From Stutzerimonas chloritidismutans AW-1 (lineage in GTDB: Bacteria > Pseudomonadota > Gammaproteobacteria > Pseudomonadales > Pseudomonadaceae), in contig NZ_AOFQ01000030.1 in assembly GCF_000495915.1 (NCBI RefSeq), positions 1 to 64,000 of the forward strand: 64,000 nt of DNA, written 5' to 3'. Positions 9,715 to 18,799 of this stretch are shown one piece after another. The translations under genes were made by a program, and so were the position numbers. The notes beneath the pieces were generated by a model. The model worked only from the letters and a program-made list of their open reading frames with translations. It searched no databases and was not told the DNA's origin. Position 1 is the first letter of the stretch; each line of letters begins with the position of its first letter.

Positions 9715-10386
9715 CTACGCGGTGGGCAAGGCGGGTCCTCCGCGCTCCACGGCTCGTTTGTAAGCGGGCCGCTGCTGTATCCGCTGCAAAAAATCCATCA
9801 GGCGTGGGCGACTCTCGTCCAGGCCGGCTCTGGAACGGGCAGCTTCCAGCGGGAAGCTCATCTGTATATCCGCTGCGCTGAACGTGCTGCCTGCAAACCA
9901 GTCGGACTTCTCCAGTTCCGCTTCCATGTAATCGAGATGGGTCTTCAGTTGTGGCCCGATGAAGGCGCTGTTAGCGCCCTTGGCGATTGCGCGCGCGATA
10001 GGGCGAACAAAGAACGGCATCGGCCCATTGGCGACGCGGTCGAATACCAGCCGCAGTAGCAGTGGGGGCATCGCAGAGCCTTCCGCGTAATGCATCCAGT
10101 AGCGAAAACGACGGTATTCCGGAGTGCCGCCCTGCGGCATCAGGCGTCCGTTGCCATAGCGTTCCAGCAGGTATTCGAGGATGGCTGCCGATTCGGCCAG
10201 CGTCAGGTCGTCGTCGGTGATCACTGGAGACTTGCCCAGTGGGTGTACGGCTTTCAGCTCTGCTGGCGCGAGCATGGTCTTCGGGTCGCGCGGATAACGC
10301 TTCAGCTCGTAAAGCAGTTCCAGTTCTTCCAGCAGCCACAGGACGCGGTGCGAGCGGGAGTGGTTCAAATGGTGGACGGTGATCAT
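9715..10386 (-). CDS. Glutathione S-transferase family protein
   Basis: 223 residues. The N-terminal thioredoxin-like domain (about 1-80) has HLNHSRSHRVLWLLEELE, the cis-Pro motif GKSPVITDDD and the ESAAILEYLLE glutathione-binding segment. The C-terminal half is helical, with FAGSTFSAADIQMSFPLE as the N-capping motif. A general glutathione-conjugating or reducing role is likely; the substrate is unknown. GAGGAG precedes the ATG. Confidence 0.88.
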   Translation of the reverse strand: MITVHHLNHSRSHRVLWLLEELELLYELKRYPRDPKTMLAPAELKAVHPLGKSPVITDDDLTLAESAAILEYLLERYGNGRLMPQGGTPEYRRFRYWMHYAEGSAMPPLLLRLVFDRVANGPMPFFVRPIARAIAKGANSAFIGPQLKTHLDYMEAELEKSDWFAGSTFSAADIQMSFPLEAARSRAGLDESRPRLMDFLQRIQQRPAYKRAVERGGPALPTA

Positions 10387-10472
10387 GCCTGCTCCTCATG
10401 CGGGGACGTCGCAAGCATAGTCGCTCTGCAGAGCAGTGGCCGTTATGGCAGACTCCGCCGCCGAGGTGAACC

Positions 10473-11057
10473 ATGTCCCGTCCACGATGCTCACGCTGCC
10501 AGCGCCCGTCTTCCCTGTGCCTTTGCGCGCTGATACCTGCGCTGGATAGCCGTACCCAGGTGCTCATCCTCCAGCATTCCAGTGAAGCGAGTCATGCGCT
10601 CAATACGGCGCGCCTGGCCGCGTTGGGGCTGCGCAATGCAGAACTGCGGGTGGGCGAGCGCTTCGAGGCCGATTGCGATGCCGCACGGCCGAGCTACCTG
10701 TTATTTCCCGGCGAAGATGCGATACCGCTAGGGAGTCTGGCCGATGCCGCCCAACCCGTGCGCCTGATCGTGCCGGATGGGACCTGGCGAAAGGCGCGCA
10801 AGATCCTGCACGTCAATCCATGGCTGGCTGGGTTGCCGCGGGTCGCGCTGCCAGAAGGGCTGAACTCCCGCTATCGCTTACGCAAAGCGCCAATGCCCGG
10901 CGCGTTGTCGACCATCGAGGCGATCGTTACGGCACTTAACCTACTGGAAAGCCCCAGCCGATTCGATGAGTTGCTCCGTCCGTTCGACGCCTTGATCGAG
11001 GGCCAGATTCAGGCTATGGGGCGGGAGGTATATCAGCGTAATCATGCCGACACCTAG
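10473..11057 (+). CDS. DTW-domain tRNA-uridine aminocarboxypropyltransferase (TapT-like)
   Basis: 194 residues. N-terminal Cys cluster CSRCQRPSSLCLC binds metal. The motif IVPDGTWRKARKIL is the family DxTW signature, followed by the LNSRYRLRKAP region. E. coli TapT (YfiP) installs acp3U at position 47 of tRNA from S-adenosylmethionine; family membership supports the same reaction class here, though the exact site is inferred. GAGGTGAACC precedes the start. Confidence 0.85.
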   Translation: MSRPRCSRCQRPSSLCLCALIPALDSRTQVLILQHSSEASHALNTARLAALGLRNAELRVGERFEADCDAARPSYLLFPGEDAIPLGSLADAAQPVRLIVPDGTWRKARKILHVNPWLAGLPRVALPEGLNSRYRLRKAPMPGALSTIEAIVTALNLLESPSRFDELLRPFDALIEGQIQAMGREVYQRNHADT

Positions 11058-11097
11058 AGGTATGCGAGCGAAAGCGCTATGGCGGTGCGGAGCTGAT

Positions 11098-11517
11098 TTA
11101 CCTGAAACCAGTGTCATTGCTGACCGGCAATGTTTTCTGCCTGAGGATGTAAAGCGTCACCAGCGTCGCGCTCAGTAGCATCCCGATGCGGGCCCACATC
11201 AGTGGCACCAGCCAGCAGGATATGCCGATGCTTATCCACATGGTGGCGATGGCGTATACCTTGCCCTTGAGCGGAATACCGTTCCCTTCCAGGTAGTCAC
11301 GAAACCACGGACCGAGCCGTGGGTGGCCTACCAGCCAGTCATAGAAACGTTGCGAGCTACGCACGAAACAGGCCGCGGCCAGCAGCAGGAATGGTGTGGT
11401 CGGCAGGACGGGCAGGAAGATGCCGACGACGCCCAGCACAACGGCCAGCCAGCCGACGCCGAGCAGGATCGATCGGATCAGAGGGTTGCGATGCTGCCGG
11501 ATATCGCGATGGGCCAT
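11098..11517 (-). CDS. ybaN: YbaN family (DUF454) inner-membrane protein
   Basis: 139 residues. The Pro-rich helix pair typical of DUF454 is clear: LGVGWLAVVLGVVGIFLPVLP, then TPFLLLAAACFVRSS. The motif HPRLGPWFRDYLEGNGIP follows, and two more hydrophobic helices complete the protein. Function is unknown in the family. No Shine-Dalgarno is obvious before the ATG. The gene is convergent with the DTW gene. Confidence 0.85.
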   Translation of the reverse strand: MAHRDIRQHRNPLIRSILLGVGWLAVVLGVVGIFLPVLPTTPFLLLAAACFVRSSQRFYDWLVGHPRLGPWFRDYLEGNGIPLKGKVYAIATMWISIGISCWLVPLMWARIGMLLSATLVTLYILRQKTLPVSNDTGFR

Positions 11518-11681
11518 GGTACTAGTCAGCCCGGTTCTTTGATTTCGCTGCGATCTGTGCTCGGCTGGCTCACGTCAGCGTCGTCAGATATTCGCGATGG
11601 GCATCGAAATGTGCAGAACAATGCCTTTCCCTCCTGTGGTGCTAGCCAGCGGGACAGGTCCGGCAGTGGGGCGACGCGCCG

Positions 11682-11703
11682 GCGACTGCGCTCCGGCAGT
11701 CGC
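11682..11703. other. Perfect 8-bp hairpin in the yecA-ybaN gap
   Basis: Arms 11682-11689 and 11696-11703 (gcgactgc / gcagtcgc) with a 6-nt loop, inside the 241-bp gap 11518-11758. No T-run follows on either strand. It could be a 3' structure of the UPF0149 transcript on the minus strand. No convincing gene is visible in the gap. Confidence 0.4.
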
Positions 11704-11758
11704 ACCGTTGCAGGTGAGCATGACGCCCACCTTGACGCTTGGCCCCCTCCGCAGCCGG

Positions 11759-12346
11759 TCAGTGGCGACGCGGCTTGAGCAGGGCTGGCTTTTCCTCGGG
11801 GGCATGGCAGATCAGGTAGAGGGCCGTCAGTAGCTCGGGGATCTGCGCCACCATTTCGTCGACCAGCTCGGGGTTGTCGGCGATATCGGCGAATTCCGGT
11901 TGCTCGTCGAACAGGCCCGAACCGACCATGATCGGCAGCAGCAGCTCGCTGACTTCCTCTTCGGAGTCCTCGAACCAGATCGCCTCGCGCATGAACACGC
12001 CTTCCATGAAGCCGATGCACCAACCGCGCAGATCGGATTCGTCCGGCTCTTCACCCAGGTCCAGTTCGCACGGCAGTTCCATGTCCTCGTCACTGGCCAG
12101 CTGGCGGGCAATATGTGCCTTGAGCTGAACCAGCGTGGCCTCGATGGCTTCGCGCTCGGTGTCGTCCTTGTACTTGGGTGGTTCGGAGAACAGCGCGTCG
12201 ATCCATTCACGCTCAGGCACCTGTTCGGAGCAGATGCACAGTGCGGTCAGGTAGCCATGGGCGGCGATGTAATCCAGTGCTTCCTCGTGCAGGTCATCTG
12301 CATCAAGAAAGACTTGCAGGCGGGCGAGTTGCTCGGCGAATGACAT
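11759..12346 (-). CDS. UPF0149 / YecA family protein
   Basis: 195 residues, acidic and mostly helical. The family core is seen in [20 protein letters not shown] near residues 19-38 and [17 protein letters not shown] near residues 107-123. It lacks the C-terminal SEC-C zinc motif that E. coli YecA carries, so it is the short UPF0149 form. Function unknown. It diverges from recQ; AAGGTAG precedes the start. Confidence 0.85.
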   Translation of the reverse strand: MSFAEQLARLQVFLDADDLHEEALDYIAAHGYLTALCICSEQVPEREWIDALFSEPPKYKDDTEREAIEATLVQLKAHIARQLASDEDMELPCELDLGEEPDESDLRGWCIGFMEGVFMREAIWFEDSEEEVSELLLPIMVGSGLFDEQPEFADIADNPELVDEMVAQIPELLTALYLICHAPEEKPALLKPRRH

Positions 12347-12453
12347 CGGGAACTACCTTGGGGGCTGGAAGACAACCCGGATTCTAGACGAGGCGCGGGG
12401 CGCAGGCTACTCGTGCCTTCGGATGACGCCTCGTCCGTATTGGCCGCGCGATC

Positions 12454-12482
12454 CTGAACTCCATGGTTCGCTCGCGTATACT
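12454..12482 (+). promoter_or_regulatory. Candidate sigma-70 promoter of recQ
   Basis: A good -10 (TATACT, 12477-12482) lies 24 bp before the recQ start, with a weak -35 (CTGAAC, 12454-12459) at 17-bp spacing. Transcription would start close to 12489. Confidence 0.5.
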
Positions 12483-12506
12483 GCGCGCCTTGTTTCGGAG
12501 ACCGGC

Positions 12507-14630
12507 ATGCTCGACCAGGCACAGCGCATCCTTAAAGACGTATTCGGCTACGACGCGTTTCGTGGCAACCAGGGCGCGATCATCGAGCGTGTCGGCAGTG
12601 GCGGCGATGCGCTGGTACTGATGCCGACCGGCGGCGGCAAGTCCCTGTGCTACCAGGTTCCGGCGCTCTTGCGCGAAGGACTGGCGGTGGTGGTTTCGCC
12701 GCTGATCGCGCTGATGGACGACCAGGTCGCGACACTCGACGAGCTGGGCGTCTCGGCCGTTGCGCTCAACTCGACGCTGAGCGCCGATGAGCAGCGCGAG
12801 ATCGCTGAGCGCATCCGACGCAACGAGATCAAGATGCTCTATCTCGCGCCTGAGCGACTGGTTCAGCCCCGCATGCTGGCGTTCCTGCAGCGGCTGGATA
12901 TCGCCCTGTTTGCCATCGACGAGGCCCATTGCGTCTCCCAGTGGGGGCACGATTTCCGTCCCGAGTACATGCAGCTGGGCCAGCTGGCCGAACTGTTTCC
13001 TGGCGTGCCGCGTATTGCGCTTACCGCGACGGCGGACAAGCGGACGCGGAAAGAAATCGTCCAGCGTCTGCATCTGGAGAACGCCGAACGGTTTCTCTCC
13101 AGTTTCGACCGACCGAACATCTTCTATCGCATCGTGCCCAAGGAGCAGCCGCGCAAGCAGCTGCTGGGTTTCCTAGCCGAACGCCGCGGCGATGCCGGCA
13201 TTGTCTATTGCATGTCGCGCAAGAAGGTCGATGACCTGGCTGCGTTCCTCAGCGAGCAGGGCTTTCCGGCACTGCCTTACCACGCGGGCCTGCCCAACGA
13301 GCTGCGCGCCTATCACCAGAAGCGTTTCCTCAACGAGGAAGGCCTGATCATGGTCGCGACCATCGCCTTCGGCATGGGGATCGACAAGCCCAACGTGCGC
13401 TTCGTCGCCCACCTTGATCTGCCCAAGTCGCTGGAAGCCTACTATCAGGAAACCGGACGGGCAGGGCGCGACGGGCTGCCTGCCGACGCCTGGATGGCCT
13501 ATGGCCTGCAGGATGTGATCTTCCTCAAGCAGATGCTCAACAACTCAGAGGGTGATGAGCGGCACAAGCGGGTCGAGCAGCACAAGCTCGATGCCATGCT
13601 GGCGCTTTGCGAGGAAACCCGCTGCCGGCGCCAGGCGCTGCTCGCGTATTTCGATGAAGAGCTACCCAACCCCTGCGGTCATTGCGACAACTGCGTCGAT
13701 GGCGTGCAGACCTGGAATGCCACCGAGCCCGCCCGTCAGGCGCTATCGGCGATCTACCGCAGCGGCCAGCGTTACGGCGTCGGCCATCTGGTGGACATCC
13801 TCCTCGGGCGTGACAATGACAAGGTCCGCGGCTTGGGCCATCAGCATCTGTCCGTGTTCGGTATGGGCAAGGCGCTGGCTGAGGCTGAGTGGCGTTCGCT
13901 GTTTCGCCAGCTGGTGGCGCGCGGGCTGGCGGACGTCGACCTGGATGGTTTCGGTGGGCTGCGTCTGAGTGACAGCTGCCGGCCATTGCTGCGTGGAGAG
14001 GTGAGCCTCGAACTTCGCCGTGATCTGACCAGCAAGGCACCGAAGCCGGCAGCCAGTGCCGCCAGCCAGCTGGTGCGCAGCGAGGAACGGGAAACCTGGG
14101 AAGCGCTGCGCACCTTGCGCCGCAAACTGGCCGAAGAACACGGTGTGCCGCCGTATGTGATTTTCCCGGATGCCACGCTGCTGGAGATGCTACGCAGCCA
14201 GCCGGCCTCGCTGTCGGACATGGCCACCATCAGCGGTGTCGGCGCGCGCAAGCTGGAGCGCTACGGTCAGGCCTTCCTGGAGGTGCTGCAAGGCAGCGTC
14301 GAAGTGGCTAAGTCACCTGCCGATATACGACACGAATTGATCACGCTGGCGCGCGCAGGCATGACGCCTGCACAGATCGCGCGTCAGCTCGACTGCAGTG
14401 AGAAGAACGTCTACGCAATGCTCGCCGAAGCCATCGGTCTGCAACAGCTGAGCCTAGAACAGGCGCTGGATCTGCCCGAGGATCTGCTCGGGGAAATCCA
14501 GGAGGCCTTTCTCGACGGCGAGGGCGAGCTGCCACCGGTGAGCGCCGTGGCCGAGCAGTTCGCTGGGCGGGTACCCGAACAGGTGCTTTATTGCGTGCGT
14601 GCCGCACTGCAGGTCGAGTTCGAATTGTAA
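12507..14630 (+). CDS. recQ: ATP-dependent DNA helicase RecQ
   Basis: 707 residues from the ATG at 12507 ([15 protein letters not shown]), with CGGAG upstream; the longer frame from 12423 would include the promoter. A superfamily-2 helicase that unwinds DNA 3'-to-5' in recombination and repair. Walker A is [12 protein letters not shown]; the DEAH box is [17 protein letters not shown]; motif VI is [10 protein letters not shown]. The zinc-binding RQC module uses CEETRCRR ... CGHCDNC. A C-terminal HRDC domain is present near residues 540-620, followed by an extension with a helix-turn-helix-like look. Complete. Confidence 0.95.
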   Translation: MLDQAQRILKDVFGYDAFRGNQGAIIERVGSGGDALVLMPTGGGKSLCYQVPALLREGLAVVVSPLIALMDDQVATLDELGVSAVALNSTLSADEQREIAERIRRNEIKMLYLAPERLVQPRMLAFLQRLDIALFAIDEAHCVSQWGHDFRPEYMQLGQLAELFPGVPRIALTATADKRTRKEIVQRLHLENAERFLSSFDRPNIFYRIVPKEQPRKQLLGFLAERRGDAGIVYCMSRKKVDDLAAFLSEQGFPALPYHAGLPNELRAYHQKRFLNEEGLIMVATIAFGMGIDKPNVRFVAHLDLPKSLEAYYQETGRAGRDGLPADAWMAYGLQDVIFLKQMLNNSEGDERHKRVEQHKLDAMLALCEETRCRRQALLAYFDEELPNPCGHCDNCVDGVQTWNATEPARQALSAIYRSGQRYGVGHLVDILLGRDNDKVRGLGHQHLSVFGMGKALAEAEWRSLFRQLVARGLADVDLDGFGGLRLSDSCRPLLRGEVSLELRRDLTSKAPKPAASAASQLVRSEERETWEALRTLRRKLAEEHGVPPYVIFPDATLLEMLRSQPASLSDMATISGVGARKLERYGQAFLEVLQGSVEVAKSPADIRHELITLARAGMTPAQIARQLDCSEKNVYAMLAEAIGLQQLSLEQALDLPEDLLGEIQEAFLDGEGELPPVSAVAEQFAGRVPEQVLYCVRAALQVEFEL

Positions 14631-14779
14631 CCAGGTGCATCCCTGCAGCTCGGTCGGAAGCTGCTGCGACAGCGGGTGTCTGCCGGGCTGCAACGCCCGC
14701 CGTGCCATCATTACGACTTCTGTCGCTCGATCAAGGTTCGAAGGTCGTCTTGCCTGCTTTCCGGAGCTGTGGTTAGCTC

Positions 14780-14792
14780 ACTAATAATTAGT
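14780..14792. promoter_or_regulatory. Perfect 13-bp palindrome upstream of the MarR gene
   Basis: ACTAATAATTAGT is perfectly symmetric about its central A, and ends 20 bp before the MarR start. MarR dimers bind AT-rich palindromes of this size, usually over their own promoter. In a GC-rich genome an AT-only core of this kind stands out. A self-regulated operator is inferred. Confidence 0.6.
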
Positions 14793-14812
14793 TTTTGCAG
14801 GAATGGCCGTAG

Positions 14813-15244
14813 ATGTACGCCGAGCAACATCGCTTTGCCATGCAATTGGCGCAACTTTCTCGTGGCTGGCGCGCTGAACTGGATCGACGCCTGGCTGATC
14901 TCGGACTCTCGCAGGCGCGCTGGCTGGTGCTGTTGCACCTGGCCCGTTTCGATCACGAACCCACCCAGCGCGAGCTGGCCCAAAGCGTTGCCGTTGAAGG
15001 GCCGACGCTGGCCCGCTTGCTCGATAGTCTCGAAGCGCAGGGGCTGGTGCATCGTAAGGCGTCTGCAGAGGATCGCCGGGCCAAACGCATTTCCCTGGGT
15101 GCGCCGGCACGGCCGCTGATCGAGAAGATCGAGGCGATTTCCACGCAGGTGCGTCAGGAAGCCTTTGCCGGGATCGACGAGGAGGATCTGCGCAAGTGCC
15201 AGCAGGTGCATGCACGGATCCTGGCCAATCTCGACCGGCGCTGA
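14813..15244 (+). CDS. MarR family transcriptional regulator
   Basis: 143 residues. Winged helix: LSQARWLVLLHLARFDHEPTQRELAQSV is the first part, VEGPTLARLLDSLEAQGLV the recognition helix and RKASAEDRRAKRISLG the wing with the conserved DRR motif. N- and C-terminal helices form the dimer. No divergent target gene is present, since recQ lies upstream in the same direction. The likely operator is the palindrome at 14780-14792. The inducing ligand is unknown. Confidence 0.88.
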   Translation: MYAEQHRFAMQLAQLSRGWRAELDRRLADLGLSQARWLVLLHLARFDHEPTQRELAQSVAVEGPTLARLLDSLEAQGLVHRKASAEDRRAKRISLGAPARPLIEKIEAISTQVRQEAFAGIDEEDLRKCQQVHARILANLDRR

Positions 15245-15264
15245 TCCAGGCTGGGCACGCCGGT

Positions 15265-17451
15265 CTAGAAGCTGCGCCCCAGATTCATGTACAGCGCCTG
15301 TTCGTCCTCGTCATTGAAGCCGTAGCCGAAGTTCAGTGGCCCCAGTGGCGTGTCGTAGCCGAGAAAGATGCTAGCGGCGTTGATATAGCCGCTGTCGAAG
15401 GCATTGTCGGCATTCCAGGCGCGACCGCGCTCCAGTGATCCACCGAGATAGAGCGGGAAGTCCAGCGGCTGAAACGCTCGCGGCGTCACGCGACGGTAGT
15501 ACACCATGCGCGCCAGGCTGACGTTCTGGCCGGCCAGGGCATCCTGACGGAAGCCCGACAGCTGACGCGCGCCGCCAAGCAGAAAGCTCGACGTCACCAC
15601 TTCCGCGTCATCCAGCGTGCGACCGTAGCGCCCACCGAGCACCCAGGTGTTGGCACCGTGGCTGAGTGCCTTGTCCAGCTTGAGGTGCCACTGTCGATAA
15701 CGCTGGTCCGAACTCAGGCTGGGGTCATACTGACGCATGGTCAGGCGGATATCCTCGCCTTCGCGGGGAAAGTCGATGTTGTCGAGGGTGTCGAACGAGT
15801 ACTGCAGCTCGTAGTAGCCCTCGGTAAAGCTGAAGTCGGGTAGATCCTGTTCGCCGATTCGCACATCGGCCTCACCCCAGGCCTGGCCGATTCCAAAGCG
15901 GATCTCGCCATTGTTGGCGATCTGTCTGCCGAGATTGAGACCGTAGCCGTAGCGTTGCAGGCGGTACTCGGCAATCGGATCGTTGTCGAGAATGGACTCG
16001 ACGTTCTGCGCCTCGACGAACAGGTTCGGCGCGACGAACCAGCGCGAGCCGGCATCCAGCGGCTGGTAGAACTCGCTGTAGAGTTCCTGCCGATCACCCA
16101 GCTGCAGCCGGGTAAGCCACTCGGCACCCAGTTCGTTGATGCCGTTCTTCCGATAACTCGCACCGAGGTTGAATACGCTGTCGCCGCGGAAGTCGTCGGA
16201 CAGGCTCAGGCCCAGTCGCAGGTAATCGGTGCCGGTGCGCTTCTCGCGGGCGTTGATGACCAACGTATTGCCGAGCTTGCCGCGTTGAACGCGATATTCC
16301 ACGCGCTCGAAATAGTCCAGGCCATAAAGGGTGCCCATGTCCTTCTGCAGGTCCTCCAGATCCAGCGGTTCACCGATCGGCTGGCGGACATGCCGGCGGA
16401 TCACCGCATCGCTGACCTTCGAGTCGTTCTCCACCCTAATAGCGGTGATGACCGGTGTTCGCGGGTCGCTGGAGCGCGCAAGGCTCAGTGCCGGATTGCC
16501 ACCGGTGGTGATGCGCATTTCGGCAAGACGTCCCTCCAGAGCCAACGTGGCACGGTAGCCGGCATCGACCAGCTGTTCGGCGCGGGCGAAGTCGGTGGAG
16601 CCGTAAGCGGCCAACGGCGGCTGGATCAGAAGGTCCTGCGACTGCAGGGTGGCCAGCTGCGCTTCGGAGTTGCGGCGGGTCATCATGGTGGTGGTCTGGT
16701 TGAGCACGTCGACTACTGTCAGCAATTCCTTGCGCGGCTTGAGCGGCGTGCCGATGTCCACCACGATCAGGCGGTCGACGCCCATGTCGCGTGCCACGTC
16801 CATCGGGATGTTGTCGACCATGCCGCCATCCACCAGCAGGCGGCCGTCCAGCTCCACCGGTGCGAACACGGCCGGAATCGACATGCTGGCGCGAATCACC
16901 TGGGGCAGGTGGCCGCTGCGAAAGACCACCTTTTCATCGTTGGCAATATCCGTGGCCACCGCACGGAAGGGGATCGGCAGCTGGTCGAAGTCGCGGGTGT
17001 CGCTGGCGTGCACCAGCAGGCGCTCGAGCAGCAGCGCGAGGTTCTGCCCTTGAATCACGCCCAGCGGCAGGCCGAGGCTGCCGTCGTCGCGGAAGCTGAG
17101 CTTCTGCTTGATGAGGAAATCACGGTCGTCCTGCTTGCGGCGGTAGGGGATGTCCTGGCGCGGCGGATCGTCGGACAGCACTTGCTGCCAGTCGAGGGTC
17201 AATGCCAGGCGCTCGAGTTCGGCAACGCTGTAGCCTGCTGCGTATAACCCGCCGACCACCGCGCCCATGCTGGTGCCGGCGATGGCGTCGATGCGTACGC
17301 CTTGTTCTTCCAGCGCCTTGAGCACGCCGACATGAGCCAGCCCGCGCGCCGCACCGCCAGACAGGACGAGCCCGGTCTTCGGCTGAGCCGGCTCGGCGAA
17401 CAGCGGCGGCAGGGTTAACAGCATCAGCAGGGAAACGAACAGGCGGAGCAT
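15265..17451 (-). CDS. plpD: PlpD-type patatin phospholipase, type Vd autotransporter
   Basis: 728 residues from the ATG at 17451, the length I recall for P. aeruginosa PlpD. A signal peptide (about 1-19) leads into a patatin lipase domain with oxyanion loop SGGAARGLAHVG, nucleophile GTSMG (Ser61) and catalytic Asp in DGGMVDNIP. A POTRA-like domain follows (about 330-400), then a C-terminal 16-stranded Omp85-like barrel ending in Phe. The passenger is secreted through its own barrel and acts as phospholipase A1. The frame continues upstream to 17778, but that part lacks a signal peptide. Confidence 0.93.
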   Translation of the reverse strand: MLRLFVSLLMLLTLPPLFAEPAQPKTGLVLSGGAARGLAHVGVLKALEEQGVRIDAIAGTSMGAVVGGLYAAGYSVAELERLALTLDWQQVLSDDPPRQDIPYRRKQDDRDFLIKQKLSFRDDGSLGLPLGVIQGQNLALLLERLLVHASDTRDFDQLPIPFRAVATDIANDEKVVFRSGHLPQVIRASMSIPAVFAPVELDGRLLVDGGMVDNIPMDVARDMGVDRLIVVDIGTPLKPRKELLTVVDVLNQTTTMMTRRNSEAQLATLQSQDLLIQPPLAAYGSTDFARAEQLVDAGYRATLALEGRLAEMRITTGGNPALSLARSSDPRTPVITAIRVENDSKVSDAVIRRHVRQPIGEPLDLEDLQKDMGTLYGLDYFERVEYRVQRGKLGNTLVINAREKRTGTDYLRLGLSLSDDFRGDSVFNLGASYRKNGINELGAEWLTRLQLGDRQELYSEFYQPLDAGSRWFVAPNLFVEAQNVESILDNDPIAEYRLQRYGYGLNLGRQIANNGEIRFGIGQAWGEADVRIGEQDLPDFSFTEGYYELQYSFDTLDNIDFPREGEDIRLTMRQYDPSLSSDQRYRQWHLKLDKALSHGANTWVLGGRYGRTLDDAEVVTSSFLLGGARQLSGFRQDALAGQNVSLARMVYYRRVTPRAFQPLDFPLYLGGSLERGRAWNADNAFDSGYINAASIFLGYDTPLGPLNFGYGFNDEDEQALYMNLGRSF

Positions 17452-17475
17452 GGCTGAACCGGGGAAGGGTGAAGA

Positions 17476-17495
17476 GGCGGCTATTATAGGCCGCC
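17476..17495. promoter_or_regulatory. Inverted repeat with embedded TATAAT between plpD and the Rdx gene
   Basis: GGCGGC (17476-17481) and GCCGCC (17490-17495) flank an AT-rich centre. On the minus strand the centre reads TATAAT (17488-17483), a perfect -10 for plpD, although no good -35 is present at 17 bp. On the plus strand the same bases read TATTAT and could serve the Rdx gene. A shared promoter or operator is plausible. Confidence 0.45.
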
Positions 17496-17519
17496 GTATC
17501 CCCTTCGGAGCTGTCCTGA

Positions 17520-17790
17520 ATGACCGCAAGCAAACCGGAAATCGTGCACCCAGTGTCAGTGGCTGCTGCGTGCTGCCTGGCTCGCACAGGAGCTGCTGTC
17601 GACCTTTGCCGATGACCTGGGCCGCGTCTGTCTGGTGCCCGCCACAGGCGGCACCTTCCATATCAGCTGCGATGGCGTGCAGATCTGGGAGCGCAAGCTC
17701 GATGGCGGCTTTCCCGAGGCGAAGGAGCTCAAGCAGCGCGTGCGTGATCGCATCGACCCGCAGCGCTCGTTGGGGCATAACGACCGCTGA
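17520..17790 (+). pseudogene. Frameshifted SelW/Rdx (SelT/SelW/SelH) family gene
   Basis: The ATG at 17520 opens MTASKPEI, the normal N-terminus of this family. The frame then changes: from 17545 the plus-1 frame reads CTQCQWLLRAAWLAQELL and continues through TGGTFHISCDG and GGFPEAKELKQRVRDRI to the TGA at 17788-17790. The expected strand residues between EI and CTQC (such as VIEY) are missing. This fits a small deletion of 5, 8 or 11 nt near 17544. No start codon exists in the downstream frame between its stop at 17521 and the CxxC, so no intact protein is predicted. Intact members are thioredoxin-like proteins of about 90 residues. Confidence 0.8.
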
Positions 17791-17793
17791 GCG

Positions 17794-18672
17794 TCAGCTG
17801 GCCAGTTTCGGAACGACACTCGGCGGGCTTTTCAAGCGGCTGGTAACCACGCTGGCGATGATGATCAAGGCGCCGCCGAGCAGCATGCGCAGTGTTGGCT
17901 GCTCGCCGAACAGCCACCAGGCGAAGGCGATGCCGTAGACCGGTTCGAGAGCGAAGATCACCGACGTCGTGCGCGCCTTCAGGACCCGCAGGCTAGCGAC
18001 GAACAGGCTGTGTGCGAGTCCGGTGCAGAGCACGCCGAGCAGAGCAAGCCAGAGCCAGTCCTGCGCGGGTATCGCAGGTATCGCCGACCAGCAGAATGGC
18101 AGCAGGGCTGCGAGGATCGCCAGGTTTTGCCAGAGCGCCGAGCGAACCGGATCGAGGCCGCGGGTGACGGCACGGTTGAGCAGCGACAGGAGCGCGAACA
18201 GCAGGCCGGAAAGCACACCGTAGAGCAATCCGGCAGTCGGTCCGCTGCTGAGATCGAACGCCGGCGCGACAAGCAGCAGGCCGGCACAGACCAGCCCGAC
18301 CATGGCGAACTCGATGGCGCGGGTGCGTTCGCGGAACAGCAGGCCTTCGAGCAGCACGGTGAAGGCGGGGAAGCTTGCAAAGCCCAGGGTTGCAATGCCG
18401 ACGCCAGCGATCTTCACTGCGATGAAGAACGTCAACCAGTGCGCACCCAGCAACAGCCCGCCCAAGGCCAGCCCGCCACGCTGCCGCCAGTTTGGCGTCG
18501 CCCCGCTGGGTCGCAGCAACTGCGCCACCAGCAGCAGGGCCAGCACGGCGAACAGTGCACGACCAAAGGTGATGATCAGCGCCGAGCTTTCGGCCAGTTT
18601 TCCGAGCACGCCGGACAGGCCGAACATCAGCGCGCCAAGATGGATGGCCAACAGCGCGTTGCGCGGCGTCAT
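17794..18672 (-). CDS. EamA (DMT superfamily) transporter
   Basis: 292 residues from the ATG at 18672 (MTPRNALLAIHLGALMFGL); a GTG four codons earlier is the alternative. About ten transmembrane helices in two EamA repeats; the second starts near GPTAGLLYGVLSGLLFALLSLL. The end has the pattern FALEPVYGIAFAWWLFGEQP. It is unrelated in detail to the other EamA gene at 6628. Substrate unknown. It converges on the Rdx pseudogene with a 3-bp gap. Confidence 0.85.
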   Translation of the reverse strand: MTPRNALLAIHLGALMFGLSGVLGKLAESSALIITFGRALFAVLALLLVAQLLRPSGATPNWRQRGGLALGGLLLGAHWLTFFIAVKIAGVGIATLGFASFPAFTVLLEGLLFRERTRAIEFAMVGLVCAGLLLVAPAFDLSSGPTAGLLYGVLSGLLFALLSLLNRAVTRGLDPVRSALWQNLAILAALLPFCWSAIPAIPAQDWLWLALLGVLCTGLAHSLFVASLRVLKARTTSVIFALEPVYGIAFAWWLFGEQPTLRMLLGGALIIIASVVTSRLKSPPSVVPKLAS

Positions 18673-18799
18673 GGAACGATCCACCCGAGCGAGTGGTGTA
18701 TGCGTGCGGTGTGGTGTGAACGGATGAGTAGGGTCATGGCTACCTGAACCTTGCGAATCAGGACCATGCTAGGCCGTGGCTTGGAGTGTGTCTGTCGCG

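Noticed and set aside
15955-17247. 430-codon plus-strand frame antisense to plpD
   Set aside because: No motifs and no ribosome-binding site; plpD has its full catalytic and barrel features.
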